Positions 47,701 to 57,934 of a DNA stretch of 64,000 nt are shown piece by piece (position 1 is the first letter of the stretch; each line of letters starts with the position of its first letter). Source of the stretch: Rhabdornis inornatus (Eukaryota > Chordata > Aves > Passeriformes > Rhabdornithidae); NCBI GenBank assembly GCA_013397075.1, contig VWZS01003656.1, positions 1,304,872-1,368,871 of the forward strand, in the 5' to 3' direction. The notes under the pieces were generated by a model. That model saw only the letters and a program-made list of their open reading frames with translations, was not told the DNA's origin and ran no database searches. A program made the translations under genes and the position numbers.

Positions 47701-50700
47701 GAGCGGTGCAATCCTGGGGGAGCCCCCCGTGCCCCTTGTCCCTCTGGTTTCTCCTTCTTCCGCTTCTCCTCTGTGGACAAAGAAGGGGGTGTTGGAGTGG
47801 AGAGGTGAGGGAATGGCACCCCAAATCTTGTCTGGGGGCAGGGAACTTTAGGGGATTGGAGGGGCTACTGGGAGACACTGACTGGAAAAGAGTCCTTCTG
47901 TGGGGTGCAGTGGATCACCAGGTGCCATGGGGCTGGGCTTTCGGGTGCCTGGCAAGCCCCAGGGACAGAGTTGGATCTGTGTGGGGTTATAGGATACCCA
48001 GGGGGCCATATGGGCTATAGGGTGCCAGGATAGGGACCAAGATGTTTGCTATAGGAAACCCAGGAGTGGGGAGCCAGGTATCCATGTGTGCCAGGGAATA
48101 AAAGATGCTTGAGTGGGGGAGAGGCTCTCTACATGGGGCAGGGCCTGAGCTGTGGGACTCCCAGGGTACACAGAGTTGGAAGGGGACTTCAGCCAGGGTT
48201 GAGTCCCATGTGTGGGGCTTTGTCCCAGTGCCTACCAGCGACAGTGAGGTCACTCTGGGAGCGTGTAATGGGCTGCCGTGGCCGGCTCAGTGCCAGCAGA
48301 AGCGCCGTCTTGGGTGAGTGGGTGAAGGTCCGGCGTGGGTGGGTGCCGGGGGTCTCGCGGGTGCCCTGGCCCCGGATGGCCGTGTCCCGCAGCAGCTCGG
48401 GGGGCCGCACTGTGCGCTGTGTCTCTGGCAGCCCCTCGGTGGCTGGCTCGGTCTGCATGGCCCGCTCGGCACATTCCCGCACCCAGCCCCGTCGTGGCCC
48501 GTCCTCCGTGGAGATGGCCACATCCACGGTGCGGGCTGGGGGCACTGGGGCAGCTGCCCCCAGCCCATTCACCGCCCCTGGTGCTGGTCCCGAGGAGTAG
48601 GAGGAGATGGAGGAGCTGGTTTCTGAGGTCTGAGCCAGCTGTTGCAGCTGCCCGTTGGTCACTGCAAAGGCACAGCAGGGACACGCTGTAACACACTGTG
48701 GGCCACCTAGAGCCCCATATCCCTCCCAAAGACAGCAGATGTGGGGAACCCGCAGGGCCACGGGGACCAGTGGGCTGCTGGCCATTGCATAGGGATCATC
48801 ACAACCTCTCCAAGAAACATGTAGGATGCGGAGGGATCACAGGGACCACAAGGCTGCTGGTCATGGCAGGGGGCTCTTCATGCCTCCTCCAAGGATGGGG
48901 GACAGGTGGGACCTTGCAAGTCCATCAGGCCTCTGGGTATGCTAACAGTGGCACAAGGAGCTCCCTGCTCCCTCCAAGGCCTTGGGACCCCATGACATGC
49001 AGACTTTCTCCCTCCCTATAGTGATCAGACATCATACACATGGGAGTCCCAGCCCCTTGGGGCCCCAGCCCAGCGCCCCTGCCAGTACCCGCGCGGCACT
49101 GCCCTTACAGCGACTGAGCCAGCAGTACTCGGCCACCAACTCCTTGTAGGCAGGGAACCGGCCTGTCTCCTAGGCACAGGGGGAGAGGACAAGGGGGTCA
49201 GTGAGTGCTGGCTGCCCCAGCGAACTCGATCTGGTGCCAACCATGAATAATGCATCCCCCCCTCCCACCTGCCTGAAACCCAACCAGCCAGCAGCTGCAC
49301 CAGCCCCTGGCACTGGGCTGAGCAGGGGCAGTGCCAGTGCCAGTGAAGGCACATGCCAACCCCTGCCTCACTCGAGGGTCTGTGGGGCAGGGCGTGGGTA
49401 CCTTGATTGTTAGCATGATGTGGGTCTGCCCCTTGAGCACCTCCACTGCCTTGCTATGGCTTATGTCTTCAAACTTGACTCCATTGGCTGCAAGGACTTG
49501 GTCTCCCACCCGAATGCCGTTTTGCTCTGCGAGCCCTCCAGGGTCCACCCTAGGGAAGCAGGGGGGCACGATGGGGCCAAGCCCTTGTTGGAGTTCTGCT
49601 CCTGCCCCTTGCCTCTACTTGGCTCAACACCCATGCTGGTAATGCCCACAGTCTTCTGAGAGGGGGGGTGCTCAGCCAGAGAGGAGAAGCCGAACCCAGC
49701 ATGGCCACAACAGAGATTGGGGTGTCACAACCCCTTCATGCCACAGGAGAGCCATACTTGGAGACATAGATGCCGAGGCCGAACTCTCTGCCACCACGGA
49801 TGTTGAATCCCAGGCAGTAGTCATCGGACGTGGTGTAGAGGTGGACGATGCGCCGCAGCCCGTCCTCGGAGCCGCTCTCCGATGGTGTTGAGCCACTTTT
49901 CTCTACTACCAGGCGCCTGTTCACCACATCCACCCTGCAGCATGGGTACAGTGTAGGATGTCTCAGGGATTTGGCTGTTGTCCTCCAGCAGGATGGGACC
50001 ATTGGTGGCACCCAGTGGAGGAGAGTGATGGGGATGGGGAATGTTTGGGACGGGGTTTGCACCCACCCTACCTGCTCCAGACCTTCCTATCCCATCCTGT
50101 ATCCCACCCTGGTCTCTCCCCACCTTTGCCAGAGACTTCTGATGCCACTCTACCCTGGGGTCCCCCAGGGATCCTCCCTGTTGTCCAAAATCCCTCACCA
50201 ACCTCCCCCAGAACGCCCTCCATGGGGTTGGGTTTTGGGGTGCTGGCATGGGAGATGCCCTGCTCACCACGCTGTCTTCTCCTTGGAGAACTTGATTCCT
50301 GGCACACGGCCCATCCGCCGGACCACCATGCGGAGGCGGTTGTTGCCGGTGAGGACCTTGACAGCGCTGCTCATTGTGATGTTCTCCAGACTCACACTGT
50401 TCACCTCTGTGATCTTGTCACCAACACACAGCCCGGCCTGCTCTACAAGGGACACACGGCTCATCTGGGCACCTGACCCGGTGCTGATGCCCTGGTTTGA
50501 CATCCCCTCCCTTACTGTCTCCTCAACCTGAACTGAACCCCACGGGAACAGAGGCAGGGGTGCATGACAATTGCACTGAGTGGCTTGTCACCTTCCTATG
50601 GCTTGGAGATGGAGCTCAGAGTCATTGGCACAGGGCTGTCTACTCCTGTGTCCTGCCCTTCACTTTGGGAAGCCTGCAAATCTCATGGTCAAAGGCAGCA

Positions 50701-51326
50701 GGGAGCAAATGGTGGCTTCCTACCATGAAGGGTGGCATTATCGCTGTGATCCCATGTCACTGGGAACTCCTTGGGAGAGTCTTGCTGGCATGTGCCTATT
50801 TTCACTGGTGTCCCTCACCCTGACCCTCTTACCGGCAGTGCTCCCCTCCTCCACTTTGCTGACAAAGATGCCCAACCCATGCTCGGAGCCGCCACGGACA
50901 CTGAAGCCCAGTTTGCCGTCCACACTCTTCTCTACTGTGATGGCATTGATGACATCACTCTCGTTGCTGCTGGCTGTGGGGACAGGGGAGCAGATAAGTC
51001 ACACACATGCTGTGTGTGAGCAACGGCAAGAGATGTCTCTCTTGCTGAGAACACCTCCATGCCCAGGACAGCCCTCCCTGCCCCTAGACCCAGGGCCACA
51101 GGGGTGGGAAGTGGGCCGGGACACCCTACGCACCTTCGATGGGGGCATTGATGAGGATGACACGGCCCATGGGGGAGGCAGCACGGCTGCTCCGGGTGGT
51201 CCCATTGAGCAGGCGGCTCTGCTTGCTGAGGAGGTAGCGGGGAGCCAGGCTGGCTTCGCTGCTGGAGCTCCGTGACCTGCTGCCGGTTGTCATCCCCGAC
51301 AGCACTGCATCCCAGTCCTGGGCCAT
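44746..51326 (-). CDS. PDZD7: PDZ domain-containing 7, Usher type 2 complex scaffold
   Basis: Minus-strand exons: 51326-51134, 50973-50833, 50442-50268, 49934-49758, 49549-49402, 49169-49109, 48661-48236, 47770-47567, 47380-47339, 47148-46991, 46802-46711, 46565-46474, 46377-46306, 45917-45423, 45135-45035, 44895-44746; 908 residues. Three PDZ domains: about 82-165 (LGFSVRGGSEHGLGIFV), 199-282 (LGFNIRGGREFGLGIYV) and 818-902 (SLGISISGGIES). A helical HN-like domain lies at about 525-610, and the linker has the SPKTALLLALSRPR and HRSKTLVNLFFKGGR motifs seen in mammals. Family knowledge: it links whirlin, usherin and ADGRV1 in stereocilia ankle links. The intron after 46711 uses a GC donor. A run of seven glutamates precedes PDZ3. 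The protein ends right after PDZ3, lacking the proline-rich tail of human PDZD7. The start lies in ACCATGG. It is convergent with LZTS2 and divergent from SFXN3. Confidence 0.95.
46709..46710 (-). other. PDZD7: GC splice donor in PDZD7
   Basis: After exon 46802-46711 the intron starts GCAAGT on the minus strand (AG then GCAAGT), the standard form of a GC-AG intron, and ends with an AG before 46565. Only this join keeps the frame and the conserved residues (RDVRSVVTPTDLGRFDSM). A nearby GT (GACGTGAG) would shift the frame. Confidence 0.85.
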
Positions 51327-52319
51327 GGTGGTGCTGGGCACTCCGGTGTCCCGGTGTCTGGCTCAGGGCTGGCTGTGTCCTCACAGGGCCAGGGCTGCCC
51401 GTCAGCCAGCAGGGGACATGGCATAGTCCAGCAGCACATGCCCAGGCTTGGGCACTGCTCTTTTTTAGCAGTGCAACGCTGGGGGCAGCTGGCCTGGGTA
51501 CTCGCCACTGGCAAGACAGGTCACAGGCGCAGCTGCACAGCCTGAAAGGATAAGGAGCTTTATGACCACCTCTCCCGCCTCATCCCTTCCCGTCCTATAG
51601 TGTCCCAAGGATCAAACTGTCACACAGCTCCTGGGTACTACCATGGGGGTGTGGGCGCAGGCTACCCTGCCCTGGGGTAAGGGTGCTGGGGCGAAAAAGA
51701 GCTCTCCCTGGCAGGGTAAATCCGGAACAGGTGATACAAAGGGGCTTTACCTAACAGCATAAATCCGGAAAGGCTCCAGAGAGGGGATATGGGGACGTCA
51801 GCTTTATGCCAGAGAGCAGGATGCTTTTGGCCATCCCCCATCCTCCCTGGAGCCCCTCTGAATTCCTAGCGCCATGCGGCCGGAGAGATGGGTGCGCCAG
51901 TCCCCAAGGCAGCTCCCGCGGGGATTTTCCAGGCGTGGGTGAAACGCCACCACGGTGCCCCCCCCACTTCATTCCCTGCTCGCCCCAGCCTGACCTCAAT
52001 AAATAAGTGATGGCCCCGGCTCCGGGGACACGCCGGTATCCCCGCCGCTGCCAGCCCCCCACAGCGCCCACCCATTACCCCCCACCAGCATCAGACGCGA
52101 GTGCCCCTTCCCCGAAGGGGTGCAGGGGAACCCCTATCGCCGTCCCTCCCTCCCCCCGCCCCGTGCCCTCCTCACCTGTCCCCATGGTGCCACCTGCGAA
52201 AGAGACACCTGGCAGCAGCGCGGGGGGGAAGGCGAGGCCGAGGGGCAGCACCGCCTCCTGCCCGCCCGGCCGCAGGGATTGGCTTTCCCCGTGGGACCGG
52301 AGAGGCCATCGGGCACGGG

Positions 52320-52320
52320 N
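52320..52320. other. Single N
   Basis: Isolated N in a G-rich context, the same type of joint as at 37567, 37695, 38342 and 43107. Confidence 0.95.
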
Positions 52321-52639
52321 TGGCGGGGGAGGGGGGTCAGTCCCGTGGGTGTCCCCCGGGAGGGGATCCGGGGGCGCGTCACCCCTCGAGGCTGCGTGTG
52401 GCAAGGGATGTGGTGTCCCCCCTGACCTCGTCCCTTAGCGCAGAGCATCCCGAGGGCACACAGGGGAAACTGAGGCACGGTCAGGGGAGGGGAGGATGTC
52501 GTGTCTCCCCGCTTCGCTCGCTCCGGTGATGCGAACCGGTATCCCCCCGTGTCCTCCTTTCCGGGGGGCATCGCCTCCAGCCCGGGCCGGCCGTAACCCC
52601 CCGGCGGGGCCCGGCGCCGCCAGCGCGAACCCGACACCG

Positions 52640-53221
52640 NNNNNNNNNNNNNNNNNNNNNNNNNNNNNNNNNNNNNNNNNNNNNNNNNNNNNNNNNNNNN
52701 NNNNNNNNNNNNNNNNNNNNNNNNNNNNNNNNNNNNNNNNNNNNNNNNNNNNNNNNNNNNNNNNNNNNNNNNNNNNNNNNNNNNNNNNNNNNNNNNNNNN
52801 NNNNNNNNNNNNNNNNNNNNNNNNNNNNNNNNNNNNNNNNNNNNNNNNNNNNNNNNNNNNNNNNNNNNNNNNNNNNNNNNNNNNNNNNNNNNNNNNNNNN
52901 NNNNNNNNNNNNNNNNNNNNNNNNNNNNNNNNNNNNNNNNNNNNNNNNNNNNNNNNNNNNNNNNNNNNNNNNNNNNNNNNNNNNNNNNNNNNNNNNNNNN
53001 NNNNNNNNNNNNNNNNNNNNNNNNNNNNNNNNNNNNNNNNNNNNNNNNNNNNNNNNNNNNNNNNNNNNNNNNNNNNNNNNNNNNNNNNNNNNNNNNNNNN
53101 NNNNNNNNNNNNNNNNNNNNNNNNNNNNNNNNNNNNNNNNNNNNNNNNNNNNNNNNNNNNNNNNNNNNNNNNNNNNNNNNNNNNNNNNNNNNNNNNNNNN
53201 NNNNNNNNNNNNNNNNNNNNN
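52640..53221. other. Assembly gap of 582 Ns
   Basis: Continuous Ns inside a CpG island. Open frames that run through it are artefacts. Confidence 0.99.
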
Positions 53222-53744
53222 CTATGCACGGGGGGGTCACGCGTGGCGGGAGGGATGCTCGGCGCGGGAGGGAAGGGAGCAGAGCCCCGCTTCTCGCAGG
53301 GAAGGGCGGGTGTGGAAATAGAGCCGTGCGGGTGTGTCGGTGCCTTGCCGGGAGGGACGTTCCTCCTTCCAGTGCCCTTCCTCACTCCGCTCTCCCGGTG
53401 CTGGCAGCAGCTGTGCCCCTTGAGTGGTGGGTCCCTGTCCCTTCTGTCACCGGGGTGCTCTGCTGGCATGGGGCGGTCCCTGATGGCTGGTTGTGAGCGA
53501 GGTCGGGGGTTTCTCTTTGGCGCATTGCAAGGTGCAGTCCCATTGCAGGTCGCACCACCCACGAACTGCCTCATGTGCTGGGTGGGCTCAGGAGTCGCTG
53601 CTGAGCTCCTTTACAACGGGGCTTCCTGTTCACCCCTTGTCCCCCCAGGCTGGGGGAGCACGAGAGCTGCTGCAGCAGGGATGTGAGGGGAACACAAAGG
53701 CACCACATCCCGTATAACCCTTTCATCTCCTACCCTGCCAGAAG

Positions 53745-56700
53745 ATGCCACCGTCCTTGCCTGCCACCATCAACATCCGGGAGCCCCGCTGGGACCAGAG
53801 CACATTTCAGGGCCGGGCCAAGCACTTTTTCATGGTGACTGACCCCCGAAACCTGCTGCTCTCAGGGGCTACCCTGGAGGAAGCCCGACGGGTGGTGGAG
53901 GACTACAGGTACCCACTGGGAAGATGGACGTACCCTCAGCACTGCTGCCAGGCAGGAGCCATTCCCAAAAGTGGGAATAGAAGTGATGCTGGTCTCCCTG
54001 GCCAAAGCCCCCAAAACTGCCTGGCTGGTCCCTAAGGCATCTCCCAGCTTCTGCAAATGGTGTGGGGGACCAGTTAGGCTATGTGTGCTGGCAGAGAGTC
54101 TTTCAACAGGTGTTACCCTTACCTGGCAGGGCAGGCACCATACAGCCTGGGCTGACAGAGGACCAGCTTTGGCGGGCAAAGTACATCTATGACTCAGCTT
54201 TCCACCCTGACACGGGCGAGAAGATGGTCCTTGTGGGGCGCATGTCTGCTCAGGTCCCCATGAACATGACCATCACCGGTTGCATGTTGACCTTCTACAG
54301 GTACCTGTCCCCTCCTCACCCCAGGACCAAGAGGATGCCTGGGGGATCCTCCTGGCTCTGGGGTGAGGAGGGGACATGTATCCCGTACCCAGCTTGTACT
54401 CATGCTGTAGGAGCATGAGTGGCATCCCCCAGTGTCTCCAGCACCCTCTGTCTGGCAGGACCACACCGGCTGTGGTGTTCTGGCAGTGGGTCAACCAGTC
54501 CTTCAATGCCATTGTCAACTACACCAACCGCAGCGGAGATGCACCCATCACCCCCAGGTAAGCATCTCTCTGACCAGGTTCTCGAGGCACCCGAAAACAC
54601 CAGGGGGGTGCCTTGAATAGCAGGGAGCTGTGAGATGGGACAATGAGGACCTGGTGAAGGTGGAGATGGATGCCATTGAGGCTGTCGGGGTTAGTGGTAG
54701 AGTTGAGAGAGGAACCCGCGGTTCCTGGTGCTCCTTAAGGGCATGCTGTTCCTTCCTTTGGATGGGCAACTGGGGTGGGGAGAGCCTGGCTTACTGGTGT
54801 CACTTCCTGCTCTTTCAGCCAGTTGGGGACAGCCTATGTGAGTGCAACCACGGGGGCAGTTGTCACAGCACTGGGACTCAAATCCCTCACCAAGGTAAGG
54901 TGGCCCTTGGCCATCACAACTGGGGGATGTGGACCCTCTCCATGGGATCTCCCTGAGCTCTGAGCTGAGGAGGGGATTCACCTGGAGTGGGGGAGAAAAT
55001 GAAGAAAAAATGTTTGCTGAGGTTGCCCACACAAGTCAATGCAACTGCTCTCCCTAGTGATGGCTGATGGAGGTGGCCTCTATCCAGGCCTGGCGGGGGA
55101 CCTGGGACCCCTCAGACCCTTCGGTCTATGCAACTTTTACCATCTGAGAGTTGCAGGGGAGGAGGAAACATTTTTCCCCCAGTGGGGCTGGGACACCCCA
55201 CAGTCTTGCAGGAAGACAGAGGCAGACCCAGGGACAGCCAGCTCTGCCCCAGACCCTCTACATGATGTTCTCCTGCTTTTCCCCCCAGCACTTGCCAGCC
55301 ATCATCGGCCGGTTCGTGCCTTTTGCAGCCGTGGCAGCTGCCAACTGCATCAACATCCCGCTGATGAGGCAGAGGTGAGCCTGTGGGGTGGGACAAGCTT
55401 GCCTTGGGGTTTGTAGGCGCCCCTATGTGGGTGCAGGGAATGCAGGGTAAGGAACCAGGGATTTCCTTGCTGATCCTTAGTGTGAGGCATTGGCTTGAAG
55501 GTACAAGCATCTGATTGCAACCCAGGGGGTCATTGGTCCCTCTATTGGTCCCTGTTGAGGACTGCTGCCGAATGTGAATGTGGGTCCAGCTGAGACCCCC
55601 TCTGGTTTATTGTGCAGCCAGTGGATGGGGTACAGGAGAATGCCAACCTCCCTTGGAGACGTGTCCCTGTCATGTGTCCTCATCCCCTCACCATTGTGCC
55701 CTGTGGCCCCCTGGCCCCCTCTGTCCCTGCAGAGAGCTCAAGCTGGGGATCCCTGTCACGGATGAGAATGGGAACCGCCTGGGTGAATCCAGAGCAGCAG
55801 CCCAGAAGGCCATTTTCCAGGTGGTCGTGTCCCGCATTGGAATGGCAGTGCCAGCCATGGGTGAGTGTCCCCTCCTCCACCTGTTTGCAGCTGATTCCTG
55901 GCAGCGTGGGATGGGGTCCCACTGCTGGCAGGGGGCTGTGAGCACTGGGAGCTCATCTCCTTCCTCCCTGCCTCAGCCATTCCACCGGTGATCATGAACA
56001 TGTTGGAGAAGAGAGCTTTCCTGAAGGTACCAGTGAACCTGGGATGGGTGGGTGGGCACAGGGACACTTATCAAGTTGGGCGCATTGTTGGCACCCCTCA
56101 GGGCTGGCACCCTGTTGGGGAATAGGCACCTTCCCTCCCTGACACTGACACACATCCTCTTCCTGTCCCTGGCAGCGGTACCCATACCTGAATGCTCCCC
56201 TGCAGGTCGGCCTGGTGGGTCTCTGGTAAGTCACTGTCCACCAATGGGCATTGCTGCCCTGGGAACAGATCAAGCCCAAGGATATGGGACAGTGCTGCTG
56301 GGGACCCTGCTTGGCAGTGGTGGGGGAGAACTGCCCCAGAGTTTCCTGGGGGGATGCCAGAGCTTGGCCAGGCTAGTGGCACACCTGGCAGATGGGATGG
56401 AATATGAGGTTCTGGGACCGGGAGTTGTTTTGCTTCATCTTGGTGTCTCTCAAGCCATGGGCTCCTGCTCAGCATTGCTGTTCCCCCACAGCATCAGGGG
56501 ACAGACTTTGCCCCACCTCAGGAGCCAAATGCAGGGTCTGGAGCTTCTCTGTAGCCCTTTCCTGGCTGAACACCCTGCATAGCCCTGGGCTGCCTGAGTG
56601 CTGCTCTGGGATCAGGCCATGGGTGGGTATGGATGATTTATGCAGCCGAGCTTCACCTTTCTGTGTCTTTCCCTTGCAGTCTGGTGTTCGCCACCCCATT

Positions 56701-57089
56701 ATGCTGCGCACTCTTCCCACAGAAAAGGTACAGACAGGCACTTTGCCTGTACGTGTTGCTCCTGTATGGGATGGGGGTGCTCTCTGACTCCCAAGAGATT
56801 CTTTTGCTTCTTCAAGCAGTCAGGGGCTTAAACCTGTGCACACACATCTGTGTGCAGAGGCAGCAGTGCAGACCAAAGGGCTCTGCTGGGCGATGGGGAC
56901 AGCATCTCCATGGGGTGCAGCAGGTAGTTTCCAACCTGAGACCACTGGTAGGTATACTCCCTCCATCTTCTGCATCCATGTTTCCACTACAGCTCAATGC
57001 CTGTCAGCAGCCTGGAGCCTGAAGTCCAAGATCAGATCCGGAAGAAAGATCCATGGTTGGAGACTGTCTACTTCAACAAAGGGCTTTGA
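53745..57089 (+). CDS. SFXN3: Sideroflexin-3, mitochondrial inner-membrane carrier
   Basis: Exons 53745-53908, 54130-54300, 54459-54557, 54819-54894, 55289-55374, 55733-55860, 55977-56026, 56176-56225, 56680-56727 and 56993-57089 give 322 residues, the usual family length. The opening NIREPRWDQSTFQGRAKHF, the family HPDTG motif at 80-84, GRMSAQVPMNMTITGCML, VVFWQWVNQSFNAIVNYTNRSG and [24 protein letters not shown] identify a sideroflexin; gene order points to SFXN3 rather than SFXN1. The family transports serine and related amino acids across the inner membrane for one-carbon metabolism through about five helices, seen here as hydrophobic blocks after residue 100. The exon opens at an acceptor just before 53742 and the ATG is the first in it. 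The C-terminus ending in YFNKGL is typical of the family. Confidence 0.96.
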
Positions 57090-57910
57090 GCAGGGTCCTG
57101 GGGTGGCTGAGATGTGCCCTACAGAGCTGCTGGGCCAGCACATTGCTGAGCTTCACCCTTTGGATCCCTTTGGGGCTGCCACTGCTTTCCCTTGGCCATT
57201 GCGTGTCCATAGGTCCCAGGTGCTCAGCCCTGCTTCCCAGGGTGGTGCAGCTGTGCAGCACCACACCAAACCCTGTTCCCGTGCCCTGCTCTGGGGACCT
57301 CCTGGCTGGCACCCTGGTGCACTCCTCTCTGCACTGCACAGGGAAGTGTGGGCAGCAACACCACGGACCTTGTGACCTGTGGTGGAGGTAAAAAAAAAAG
57401 TGGGATGAGGAAGAAAATGGTGCTCCCCAGCTTTAGGAGGCAGCAGAGAATCAGCAATTGAAGGCAGAATACCTCTGCAGGCACCCTACAGTGCCCAGCA
57501 GTTCAGCAGCTGGTGCCTGGGGATGGCAGAACAGCTTTTGGAGAAGAAAACTCCTCATCCCCAAAATAGCTGGGGGTGAGTGATCAATTGCATGTAGTGG
57601 CTTGAACTCAGAGTGGGGCGCTCTCCCAGCCCAGGTGTGTGCTCTCAGCTCACCTTTTGGTCTCCTCTGGGGACTTAATCTGGCTTTCTGCTGCTTCAAT
57701 CCCCAGAGCAAATGGCACATTTTAATCCCAGTAGAGTCTTGGTTTTTATTCTCATTTTAATGCCATCTGCGTTCAGGGCTGGGCTTCCCCTGAGGGGTTA
57801 CTCTACCCACTCCTGGAGTGCTTGCTTTCAGGTGGACCTTCTCAAATAGCTTTAAATGGTTTCCTCTAAATATTTTTGATATACATATCATGTACGTATA
57901 TATACCAAAC

Positions 57911-57916
57911 AATAAA
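57911..57916 (+). terminator. SFXN3: SFXN3 poly(A) signal
   Basis: AATAAA about 820 bases after the SFXN3 stop, in an AT-rich patch and followed by a T-rich stretch. It marks the probable end of the transcript near 57935. Confidence 0.65.
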
Positions 57917-57934
57917 GGCAGATTGTTTATACAA

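Larger units (their letters stand above)
52000..53400. promoter_or_regulatory. CpG island between divergent PDZD7 and SFXN3
   Basis: High CpG density flanks the sequence gap on both sides, between the first coding exons of PDZD7 (minus) and SFXN3 (plus). It most likely contains the SFXN3 promoter and 5' UTR exon, and perhaps the PDZD7 upstream exon. The start sites cannot be placed because of the gap. Confidence 0.6.

Noticed and set aside
52134..53686. Long frames crossing the N run
   Set aside because: Ns read as open sequence; artefact.
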